Of a DNA stretch of 64,000 bases, positions 51,156 to 58,645 are shown in pieces. The translations under genes and the position numbers were made by a program. The notes under the pieces were generated by a model. The model was given only the letters and a program-made list of their open reading frames with translations. It had not been told where the DNA came from and did no database searches. Positions within the stretch are counted from its first letter, which is position 1. Every line of letters begins with the position of its first letter. This stretch comes from Rhizobium sp. J15 (GTDB lineage Bacteria > Pseudomonadota > Alphaproteobacteria > Rhizobiales > Rhizobiaceae), in NCBI RefSeq assembly GCF_002531825.1, contig NZ_NWSX01000016.1:62001-126000 (forward strand). The letters are read 5' to 3'.

Positions 51156-52295
51156 TTACCGGTTATCCGCCTTGAAACGCGCGAGGCGGGCCTCGATCGC
51201 CTGCTCGCGGTGCAGTCGGTCGAGTTCGTCCAGTTCGGAACTATGAGCCTGTTCGCCGGATGGAACGCCGGTCAGCCGCGAGACCGCCGCGGCGGCGCGG
51301 GCAGCATCTGCGCCCGGCGTCGGTCTGCTCTGGCCGGCGAGAGCCTCTTCGGGATGCTTGGCGATGCTGCGCTTGAAATCGGCAAGGCGGGCGTCGGCCT
51401 CGCGGCGCGTGGCGAGCACCGCCTGCAGGGCTTTCTGGCCTTCATCCACCTGCTCGCGCGCATCGGCCAGCGCCTTGTCGAGCGCTGCGATCTGGGATTC
51501 GAGATCGATCTGACGGGCGACGCCGGCCTTTGCGAGATCGTCGCGCCCGGAGGAGACCGCGATGCGGATCTTCTCATCCAGCGCATTCATGTCTTCGACG
51601 ATTTCGTCCTTGCGGCTCTGGATGCGATATTCCTCGGCGCGCGCCTTGCCGAGGTCGGTGCGGGCTTCCTCCGCAGCCGCATCGATCTCGCGGATCGCCT
51701 GTTCGATGACCGCGATCTTGTTGACGCCCTCCGCCTTGTCGATCGCCGCATTCGCGATGCCCGCGATCAGGCGACCCATGCGTGAAAGAATGCCTTCATT
51801 CGTCATGTTTTCCTCCATCCGAGCGGAATTCGGCGTGACGCCGATGTTAATCTCGTAGCGATCATGGTCTGCTACAAGGTATGCGGGAAAAATACTCTCC
51901 CATCCCTTGGAATACCCCGCGACGTCGAAGGGCACGGCAACGCGTCCGTGCACCGTGGCGATCGTCAGGTCCGAGGGGCCTTTGATGGCGAAGAGCTTAT
52001 CGTCGAGTGGCAGCTGCAGCGGCTCGGGGATGATGCCCCGATTGGCGGCGAAATCGCGAAGGCCGAGCGTCACCAGCCGCGCCGGCAGGCCGGTCCGCTC
52101 GCGGACGGTTTCATAGGCAAGATCATGCAGGACGACGAGATTGGCGCCCGCTTTGTCGTCGATGAGTTCGGTCAGGATGCCGATCATCCTGCGATAGGCG
52201 GTAATGGTGTCATCAAGCGCCTGGCGGGCCTGCTCGTCAGGCGCCAGCATGTAGCGCAGCAGCGATGGATGCGGTGTCTTGCTCGTGGGTGCCAT
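51156..52295 (-). CDS. Fusion of a TnpB N-terminal-like segment with a PspA/IM30 domain
   Basis: A 379-residue frame with no internal stop. Residues 164-379 are PspA/IM30: long coiled-coil helices from ILSRMGRLIAGIANAAIDKAEG with ESQIAALDKALADAREQVDEG. PspA polymerises on membranes under envelope stress and is expected beside flotillin/YqiJ. Residues about 12-153 instead resemble the N-terminal part of IS605-family TnpB: LHDLAYETVRERTGLPARL (56-74), DDKLFAIKG (98-106), HGRVAVPF (116-123) and RYEINIGV (146-153). The resemblance stops where TnpB's RuvC nuclease would begin. An internal ATG at 51804-51806 has a strong GGAGG 6 bases upstream, so a short PspA of 216 residues can also be made. The long form's start (ATG 52295) has no clear ribosome site; a hairpin at 52309-52329 precedes it. 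Confidence 0.75.
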   Translation of the reverse strand: MAPTSKTPHPSLLRYMLAPDEQARQALDDTITAYRRMIGILTELIDDKAGANLVVLHDLAYETVRERTGLPARLVTLGLRDFAANRGIIPEPLQLPLDDKLFAIKGPSDLTIATVHGRVAVPFDVAGYSKGWESIFPAYLVADHDRYEINIGVTPNSARMEENMTNEGILSRMGRLIAGIANAAIDKAEGVNKIAVIEQAIREIDAAAEEARTDLGKARAEEYRIQSRKDEIVEDMNALDEKIRIAVSSGRDDLAKAGVARQIDLESQIAALDKALADAREQVDEGQKALQAVLATRREADARLADFKRSIAKHPEEALAGQSRPTPGADAARAAAAVSRLTGVPSGEQAHSSELDELDRLHREQAIEARLARFKADNR

Positions 52296-52395
52296 GGATA
52301 AAAACATAAAGCACCGCTTTTGTGCTTTCAAGAGGAGGCGTACGAAAAATACAACCTTTGTTGAACTTGTCGTTGGAAGAAGGAGAGATCACAAG

Positions 52396-52530
52396 ATGCG
52401 TTTACTGAGCAATTCGCAAAAGCAGCGTTCGACACCGTTTTCGGATCACATTGCCCGCCGACGAACCGGCGGCGGATCGGTTCCGCTTCCTATCTGCCCG
52501 CCGTGCGCGCCTCGCGAATACCGGCGCTGA
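52396..52530 (+). CDS. Possible small ORF, unknown
   Basis: A 44-codon frame starting MRLLSNSQKQRSTPF behind a strong GAAGGAGAGATC ribosome site, in the gap between two divergent/convergent genes. Its 3' part overlaps the convergent phosphatidyltransferase gene by 41 bases. No family resemblance, and the product is basic and proline-rich near the end. It could be a leader peptide or chance. Confidence 0.3.
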   Translation: MRLLSNSQKQRSTPFSDHIARRRTGGGSVPLPICPPCAPREYRR

Positions 52531-53101
52531 TACGGTTGATAGTAGTCCATACGAGAAGGAGAGCCACCACGGCCCAAAGCCACACGGTCCATGCTGCAAA
52601 CGTACCGCCAACCGCGACAAAGACGCCAAGCGCGCCGAAAAGCACCGCGCGGTCGCTCTTGCCCAGCGGTCCGTCGTAACGCCGGCTGGCGCCGACCGTT
52701 TGACTGAGAATGCCGGCAAATTCCGTCAGCACCGAGAGGAAAATGACAGCCATGGCCGGCATCAGGCCGTTCGGATCGATCAGTGCAAACGGCAAATACA
52801 GGGCGATATCCGAGACGACATCGCCGATCTCGTTGAGATAGGCGCCCAGAATGCTCTTTTGCCCATGTTCGCGCGCGAGCATGCCGTCAATCGCATTGAG
52901 GCCCATGCGCAGGAGAAACCATATGGGCACGAGCAGGAACAACTGCGGAAGCGGAACGATGCTGAGAAAAAGGCCGAGTGCAACGGAGACGGCGGCAGCA
53001 ACCGATGTCACCTGATTGGCGGTGACGCCTCGCGCCGCCAGCGCGCGCACCAGAGGGCGAAGGATATTCTGAAACCGGGACTTCAATTGATAAACAGACA
53101 T
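52490..53101 (-). CDS. CDP-alcohol phosphatidyltransferase family protein with altered motif
   Basis: A 203-residue membrane protein with about five hydrophobic segments. The family motif D-x2-D-G-x2-A-R-x8-G-x3-D-x3-D is present as N69-AI-D72-G73-ML-A-R77-x8-G86-x3-N90-x3-D94, so two of four catalytic/metal-binding Asp are Asn. Normal members transfer a phosphatidyl group from CDP-diacylglycerol to an alcohol. The changes suggest either a different substrate/metal arrangement or a subfamily rule. It is divergent from the hydrolase-methyltransferase fusion at 53301, with which it probably forms a lipid cluster. Confidence 0.75.
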   Translation of the reverse strand: MSVYQLKSRFQNILRPLVRALAARGVTANQVTSVAAAVSVALGLFLSIVPLPQLFLLVPIWFLLRMGLNAIDGMLAREHGQKSILGAYLNEIGDVVSDIALYLPFALIDPNGLMPAMAVIFLSVLTEFAGILSQTVGASRRYDGPLGKSDRAVLFGALGVFVAVGGTFAAWTVWLWAVVALLLVWTTINRISAGIREARTAGR

Positions 53102-53300
53102 GCTACCTCAGTGGAGTTTCGTGGCATCAGAAAAATCTATCCCAGCTCCGGCGGTGCAGATCGTCGTACTTGCGGGGAGCCGATACTTCATGTCGGTTCT
53201 CGTATAGGGCTTACATTTGCGACTAGACTTTTGCAATGAATGCAAATCAGTGTTCCGCTAATGGTTGCAACTCATCCACCGATCAGAACTGGAGAAGACC

Positions 53301-55085
53301 GTGCTGCAAACTGCCGATAGTGGGCAACCGTCATCGACGGCGAGACCGATGCATGAATCCGAATTCGTCTCGCACGATGGGACGCGACTCTTTTATCGGA
53401 TGTGGCCTGCGACCGGCACTTCACCGAAGGGCGCCATCATTCTTCTCCATCGCGGTCATGAGCATAGCGGCCGCGTCGCCCATCTCGCTGCCGAGCTCGG
53501 TCTCGATGATTTTGCCTTCTATGCCTGGGATGCACGCGGCCACGGGCGCTCGCCGGGAGAGCGTGGCTATTCGCCATCTTTCGCTGCGTCGGTGCGCGAC
53601 CTCGATTGCTTCGTCCGCCATGTCAGCGAGACGAGCGGTACCGCCGTCGAAGACATCGCCGTGATTGCCCAAAGCGTCGGCGCGGTCCTCGCCACCACCT
53701 GGGTGCATGACTATGCGCCGCAAATCCGAGCGCTCGTGCTCGCCTCGCCGGCCTTCAGCGTCAAGCTCTACGTGCCTTTTGCCAGGGAAGGCATTGCGCT
53801 CTGGGAAAAGCTCAAGGGGACATTCTTCGTCAATTCCTATGTCAAGGCGAGGTTTCTGACGCATGATCCCGAGCGCATCGCCTCCTTCGAGGCCGATCCG
53901 TTGATCACCCGGCCGATCGCCTCCAACATTCTGCTGCAGCTTTATGAAGCGGCCGCCCGCGTCGTCGACGACGCCCGCGCCATCACCGTTCCCACCCAAT
54001 TGCTGATCTCCGGCAGCGACTGGGTGGTGCGACATGCGCCGCAGCATCGGTTCTACGAAAACCTCGGCAGCCGCATCAAGGAGCGGCATGTGCTTCCCGG
54101 CTTCTATCATGACACACTGGGCGAGAAGGACCGCGCGATTGCGCTCGCCGAGGTCCGTCGTTTTATCGATGCGCGTTTCGCCGAGCCCCGGGCGCCCGCC
54201 GATCTTCGCACCGCCCATGTCCAGGGCTATACCAAGGATGAGGCCGACCGGCTCGCGAGCCCTCTGGACGCCATGTCCCCGCGCGGCATCTACTGGGCGC
54301 TCAGCCGTCTCAACATCAGGCTCGGCGCGCTGGTGTCGGAAGGCATAAAAACCGGGGTCAAGACCGGTTTCGATTCCGGCTCGACGCTCGATTACGTCTA
54401 TGAGAACCAGCCGCGGGGACTCGGTCCCGGCGGGCGGTTGATCGACAAGGTGTTCCTCGAGGCGATCGGCTGGCGCGGCATCAGGCAGCGCAAGCTGCAC
54501 TTGCAGGAACTGATCGAGCATGGGCTGCAGCGTTTGAAAGCAGCCGGCCGCAGCACCCATATGCTCGACATTGCGGCTGGGCATGGCCGTTATGTCCTTG
54601 ATGCGATCGAGGCGGCTGCCGTGCGTCCCGAGAGTGCGCGATTGCAGGATTATTCCCCCATCAATGTCGATGCCGGCCGCAACAGCATTGCCACGCGGGG
54701 CTTGAGTGATTTCGTGAGCTTTCGCCAGCAGGATGCCTTTGACGGCGAAGGGCTGGCCGCAATCACGCCGGCTCCGGATCTCGCAATCGTCTCCGGCCTT
54801 TACGAGCTTTTCTCCGACAATGGGATGATTGCCGCTTCGCTCGACGGGATCGCCCGCGCGATGCGGCCCGGTGGTCTGCTCGTCTACACCAACCAGCCAT
54901 GGCATCCGCAACTGGAGATGATCGCCCGCGCCCTGACCTCCCACCGCGGCGGCCAAGCGTGGGTGATGCGGCGGCGGACGCAGGAAGAAATGGACCAGCT
55001 GGTCGCCGCAGCCGGTTTCCGCAAGATCGAACAGCGCATCGACCAGTGGGGCATTTTCACCGTCTCGCTGGCGGAAAGAATTTGA
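53301..55085 (+). CDS. Bifunctional alpha/beta hydrolase - SAM methyltransferase
   Basis: About 594 residues with two enzymes in one chain. Residues about 15-300 are an alpha/beta hydrolase like monoacylglycerol/lysophospholipases: LLHRGHEHSGRV oxyanion region, AQSVG nucleophile S125, and GFYHDTLGE His. Residues about 380-594 are a class I methyltransferase with LDIAAGHGRYVLDA (D423) and MRPGGLLVYTNQPWHP. The GTG at 53301 is chosen with GGAGAAG before it; TTG 53265 and ATG 53349 are alternatives. It lies 10 bases before the PAP2 fusion, so one operon. The combination points to editing of a phospholipid or its head group; the substrate is unknown. Confidence 0.82.
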   Translation: MLQTADSGQPSSTARPMHESEFVSHDGTRLFYRMWPATGTSPKGAIILLHRGHEHSGRVAHLAAELGLDDFAFYAWDARGHGRSPGERGYSPSFAASVRDLDCFVRHVSETSGTAVEDIAVIAQSVGAVLATTWVHDYAPQIRALVLASPAFSVKLYVPFAREGIALWEKLKGTFFVNSYVKARFLTHDPERIASFEADPLITRPIASNILLQLYEAAARVVDDARAITVPTQLLISGSDWVVRHAPQHRFYENLGSRIKERHVLPGFYHDTLGEKDRAIALAEVRRFIDARFAEPRAPADLRTAHVQGYTKDEADRLASPLDAMSPRGIYWALSRLNIRLGALVSEGIKTGVKTGFDSGSTLDYVYENQPRGLGPGGRLIDKVFLEAIGWRGIRQRKLHLQELIEHGLQRLKAAGRSTHMLDIAAGHGRYVLDAIEAAAVRPESARLQDYSPINVDAGRNSIATRGLSDFVSFRQQDAFDGEGLAAITPAPDLAIVSGLYELFSDNGMIAASLDGIARAMRPGGLLVYTNQPWHPQLEMIARALTSHRGGQAWVMRRRTQEEMDQLVAAAGFRKIEQRIDQWGIFTVSLAERI

Positions 55086-55095
55086 GGGCAAGCCG

Positions 55096-56424
55096 TTGGG
55101 GCAAGCAGATTCTACTCTTTCCCAGGCAGGGCCGGTCGCGAAGCGGGCGGCGCTCTGGCTCGTCTTCCTGGCGCCGTTCTTCTATCTGACCTATGGCGGT
55201 GCCAACTGGCTGGCATCGCAACGCGCTCATGTGCCGAACATCGCCTTTGGATGGGAAAGCGCCATTCCGTTCCTTGCATGGACGATCATTCCATATTGGT
55301 CGATCAACCTGTTCTACGCACTCTGCCTGTTCATCAACACGACGCCGCGCGATGTGGATATGCTCGCGAGGCGTTACCTGACGATCCAGATCATAGCGAT
55401 CGCCTGCTTTATCGCGTTTCCGCTCGAAGCAACCTTCGTCCGGCCGGCCACCAGCGGTCTGCCCGGTTTCATGTTCGCCGTCCTCGGCGGTTTCGACAAG
55501 CCGTTCAACCAGGCGCCGTCGCTGCATGTCGCGCTGCTGGTGGTGATCTGGGACCATCTGCGCGGCCGGCTGCCGCGCCGGGCGCGGCTTCTCTGGCACT
55601 TCTGGTGCTTTCTGATCGGCGCTTCCGTGCTGACGACGTGGCAGCATCACGTCATGGACATACCGACCGGCATGATGCTCGGTCTGTTTGCCGCCTGGCT
55701 CTTTCCGCGCGATGCCGGCTCCCCTCTTGCGAATTTTGCTTTGAGCGGCGATCCGAAGTCGCGCCGTCTTGGACTCTGCTATCTGTGCGGTGCCGTCGCA
55801 TTTCTCGGCCTCACAGTGTTCTGTACTCCTCTATCGCCCGCGGCACTTCTGTTGCTCTGGCCGGCCGTTGCGCTGGCGGTGGTCGCCGTCGGATATTTCG
55901 GCGCCGGGCCGCAGATATTCCTGAAACGCGCCGACGGCCGGGCCGCGCTTGCCAGCCGCTGGCTGCTGGCGCCCTACCGGCTCGGCGCGATCATCAACGT
56001 TTGGCTCTGGACGCGCAAAATGCCGGCATCCGTGGCGATCGCCGATGGCGTCCATCTCGGCCGTTTTCCGCGTCGCGATGAGGCCAACCGTTTTACCACG
56101 GTGATCGACATCACCGGCGAACTGCAGCGTCCGAGCGGGACGCTTGCACGCTGGTGCAGTTTTCCCGCCCTGGATCTTACCGGCCTCGACAAGGTCCAGG
56201 CGCGCGCCGCGGCCGATGTCATCGAAGCTGCGCGCCATCAGGGGCCGGTGCTCGTCTGCTGTGCGCTCGGTTTCCAGCGCAGCGCCTGCGTCATCGCAGG
56301 CTGGCTGGTCATCAGCCGGCGTTGCGAAAATCCAGCCGAAGCGTTGCAGCTGATCGAACGCGCGGGACGGCGTGTTTATCTGCCCGCCGAAACGATCCAC
56401 GCCGTGACCGAGGGCTCGCAATGA
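55096..56424 (+). CDS. PAP2 phosphatase fused to dual-specificity phosphatase
   Basis: A 442-residue membrane protein. Six hydrophobic segments with a PAP2-like core: FDKPFNQAPSLHVAL and TTWQHHVMDIPTGMMLG hold the His residues of the lipid phosphatase site. The soluble C-terminus is a dual-specificity phosphatase with C389-x5-R395 (CALGFQR). TTG 55096 after GAGGG starts it. Fusion of two phosphatases suggests sequential removal of phosphates from one lipid, e.g. a phosphatidyl-polyol phosphate. The stop overlaps the next start (ATGA). Confidence 0.85.
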   Translation: MGQADSTLSQAGPVAKRAALWLVFLAPFFYLTYGGANWLASQRAHVPNIAFGWESAIPFLAWTIIPYWSINLFYALCLFINTTPRDVDMLARRYLTIQIIAIACFIAFPLEATFVRPATSGLPGFMFAVLGGFDKPFNQAPSLHVALLVVIWDHLRGRLPRRARLLWHFWCFLIGASVLTTWQHHVMDIPTGMMLGLFAAWLFPRDAGSPLANFALSGDPKSRRLGLCYLCGAVAFLGLTVFCTPLSPAALLLLWPAVALAVVAVGYFGAGPQIFLKRADGRAALASRWLLAPYRLGAIINVWLWTRKMPASVAIADGVHLGRFPRRDEANRFTTVIDITGELQRPSGTLARWCSFPALDLTGLDKVQARAAADVIEAARHQGPVLVCCALGFQRSACVIAGWLVISRRCENPAEALQLIERAGRRVYLPAETIHAVTEGSQ

Positions 56425-56861
56425 CGCAGTGGAAAACCGCGGCCTCCGTGGCTGCGCGAAATCTCGGCCGCAATGCGATGTTCTGCGGGCTGGCAGCGCT
56501 GTTGCCGCTAATCGCCGGCCCGGTCAGCGCGGGATATCGGGGTTTTGCCCCAGCGCTCGGCTGGCTTCTTGTGCTCGTTTTCTGCGGGATCGTGCTTGCG
56601 CTGGCGGTCCATCTCCTCTTCGACGCGCTGTTGTTTCGCCTCGCGTCGAGCCACGAGACGGAGGCCGCCGGCCTTGCCGCCATTGACGACCTGCTGTTCC
56701 GGATGCAGCTTCGCAAGCCTGACGGGACGGCGCGTGGCTTGGAGAAGCGGATTGCCGGATCGCGCCGCATCGTCTGGCGGCAGCGTCTTGCGCTCGTCCT
56801 CTCTCTCGTGATTTTCGCGATCCTTCAGCTCAATGCGAGCGGCGGCCAGCCGCCGGGCTGA
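56421..56861 (+). CDS. Small membrane protein of the lipid cluster
   Basis: A 146-residue protein with three hydrophobic segments (MFCGLAALLPLIAGPV, FAPALGWLLVLVFCGIVLALAVHLLFDALLF and a C-terminal LALVLSLVIFAILQL) and a basic middle loop. No family recognised. The four-base overlap with the PAP2 gene implies coupled translation and joint function. Confidence 0.7.
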   Translation: MTQWKTAASVAARNLGRNAMFCGLAALLPLIAGPVSAGYRGFAPALGWLLVLVFCGIVLALAVHLLFDALLFRLASSHETEAAGLAAIDDLLFRMQLRKPDGTARGLEKRIAGSRRIVWRQRLALVLSLVIFAILQLNASGGQPPG

Positions 56862-56932
56862 TTAGCATGCCGTTGCGTGCCTGGCGGGGGCTTGCCCGTC
56901 ATGTGCGTTCAGCCGGTGCCGATTTCTCTGTT

Positions 56933-58075
56933 TCAGGCTTGTCTCGATATGATCGACGCGTTCACGTCGTTGATGTGGCGCTTGCCGCAGAGCGCCATGG
57001 TGATGTCCATCTCCTTGCGGATGATGGAGAGCGCCAGCGTGACGCCCTCCTTGCCCATGGCGCCGAGCCCGTAGAGGAAAGGGCGGCCGATATAGGTGCC
57101 TTTCGCGCCGAGTGCCACGGCCTTCAGCACGTCCTGGCCGGAGCGGATGCCGCCGTCGAGATGGATTTCGATGCGTTCGCCGACGGCATCGACGATCGCA
57201 GGCAGCATGCCGATCGAGGAGGGAGCGCCGTCGAGCTGGCGGCCGCCATGGTTCGAGACGATGATCGCATCGGCGCCGGTGTCGGCGGCTGCCCTGGCGT
57301 CCTCCGGGTCGAGCACGCCCTTGATGATCAGCGGGCCGCCCCATTGTTCCTTGATCCAGGCGACATCGGCCCAGGAGAGCCGCGGGTCGAACTGCTCATG
57401 CGTCCATGCGGCGAGCGAGGTGATACTGGAGACGTTCTTGGCATGGCCGATGATATTGCCGAAGCTACGGCGTTGCGTCTTCAGCATATCAAGGCACCAG
57501 AAGGGCCGGGTCGCCACCTGCCAGACATGTTTCGGCGTGAATCTCGGTGGCGCCGACAGGCCGTTGCGCAGGTCCTTGTGGCGCTGGCCGAGGATCTGCA
57601 GATCGGCCGTCAGCACCAGCGCGGAGCATTTGGCGGCCTTGGCGCGGTTGATGAGGCCGAGGACGAAATCCTTATCCCTCATCACGTAGAGCTGGAACCA
57701 GAAGGGGCGCGTCGTCACCGACGCGACGTCCTCGATCGAGCAGATGCTCATCGTCGACAGGGTGAAGGGAACGCCGAATTCTTCCGCCGCGCGCGCTGCC
57801 AGCATCTCGCCATCGGCATGCTGCATGCCCGTCATGCCGGTCGGCGCGAGAGCCACAGGCATCGACACCTTCTGGCCGATCATCGTCGTTTCCAATGTGC
57901 GATCGGTCATATCGACCAACACCCGCTGGCGCAGCTTGATCCGGCTGAAGTCGCTCTCATTCGCCCGATATGTGGATTCCGTCCAGGCGCCCGAATCCGC
58001 ATAGTCGAAAAACATCTTCGGCACGCGGCGCTGGGCAAGCTTTTTCAGATCGGCGATTGTGAGCGGAGTGGCCAT
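56933..58075 (-). CDS. lldD: FMN-dependent alpha-hydroxy-acid dehydrogenase, LldD-like
   Basis: A 380-residue flavoprotein. VPKMFFDYADSGAWTE, ALAPTGMTGMQHADGE, WFQLYVMRD, VSNHGGRQLDGAPSS (with the catalytic His) and LDGGIRSGQDVLKAVALGA are the FMN-binding and active-site blocks of L-lactate dehydrogenase. It would oxidise L-lactate or a similar 2-hydroxy acid to the oxo-acid, passing electrons to quinones. ATG 58075 precedes MATPLTIADLKK; the longer upstream frame is not supported. Confidence 0.88.
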   Translation of the reverse strand: MATPLTIADLKKLAQRRVPKMFFDYADSGAWTESTYRANESDFSRIKLRQRVLVDMTDRTLETTMIGQKVSMPVALAPTGMTGMQHADGEMLAARAAEEFGVPFTLSTMSICSIEDVASVTTRPFWFQLYVMRDKDFVLGLINRAKAAKCSALVLTADLQILGQRHKDLRNGLSAPPRFTPKHVWQVATRPFWCLDMLKTQRRSFGNIIGHAKNVSSITSLAAWTHEQFDPRLSWADVAWIKEQWGGPLIIKGVLDPEDARAAADTGADAIIVSNHGGRQLDGAPSSIGMLPAIVDAVGERIEIHLDGGIRSGQDVLKAVALGAKGTYIGRPFLYGLGAMGKEGVTLALSIIRKEMDITMALCGKRHINDVNASIISRQA

Positions 58076-58181
58076 GAATTGAACCTTCACATCTGAATGC
58101 GGCGATCCGGCGTAACATGGAATTCGTGTGAGTGTTACGGGAAATTGGAAGATCCATGCCGGCGCTAATGGGATAGTGGGA

Positions 58182-58367
58182 TCATTCCTCCCAGGCGATT
58201 TCCGGTCGTTTCGGACCCATTTGCGGATGTCGTCCCAAAGAGGAAATACGCTGTTCGATGCGGTCGATGATGGTATCGGCCATCGTCTGGCCGCTGCTGC
58301 CGGCAATCCACAGCCAAATGTTTAGAATGTCCGAGCGGGCTCGGCCCGAGTAAAAAACCGCGGCCAT
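58182..58367 (-). pseudogene. Truncated ParE-like toxin
   Basis: A 61-codon frame, AVFYSGRARSDILNIWLWIAGSSG through RISSLGRHPQMGPKRPEIA, matches the N-terminal two thirds of ParE, then meets a TGA and no remaining C-terminal beta strands are found in other frames downstream. The toxin is probably inactive. The intact ParD-like antitoxin lies just upstream on the same strand (stop to start 3 bases). Confidence 0.7.
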
Positions 58368-58370
58368 CAA

Positions 58371-58631
58371 TCAGGCTTTGGATGCGGCAAACCGCCGGCG
58401 CCCTTCGGCTTTCACGGCATCGATGTCCAGAGGGGCGAAATCTCCGCTTTGCATTCCATCGCGCCACGCATTCCGCAGGCGTTCGACTTCGCGGGCTTTT
58501 GCACTGTCGCGCTCCTCAAGCAGCCGCAGGGCTTCGCCCACGACGTCGCTCGAAGAGCTGTAATCGCCGGAATCGATCTTTCTCTTGATGTAGCTCGCCA
58601 GTTCATCCGGCAATGAAACAGTCAGGTCCAT
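58371..58631 (-). CDS. ParD-like antitoxin, paired with truncated toxin
   Basis: An 86-residue ribbon-helix-helix protein: MDLTVSLPDELASYIKRKIDSGDYSSSSDVVGEALRLLEERD. ATG 58631 after GAGGAGAAACC. Still intact although its partner is broken; it may repress its own promoter or cross-act on the ParDE pair at 42 kb. Confidence 0.82.
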   Translation of the reverse strand: MDLTVSLPDELASYIKRKIDSGDYSSSSDVVGEALRLLEERDSAKAREVERLRNAWRDGMQSGDFAPLDIDAVKAEGRRRFAASKA

Positions 58632-58645
58632 GAGGTTTCTCCTCA

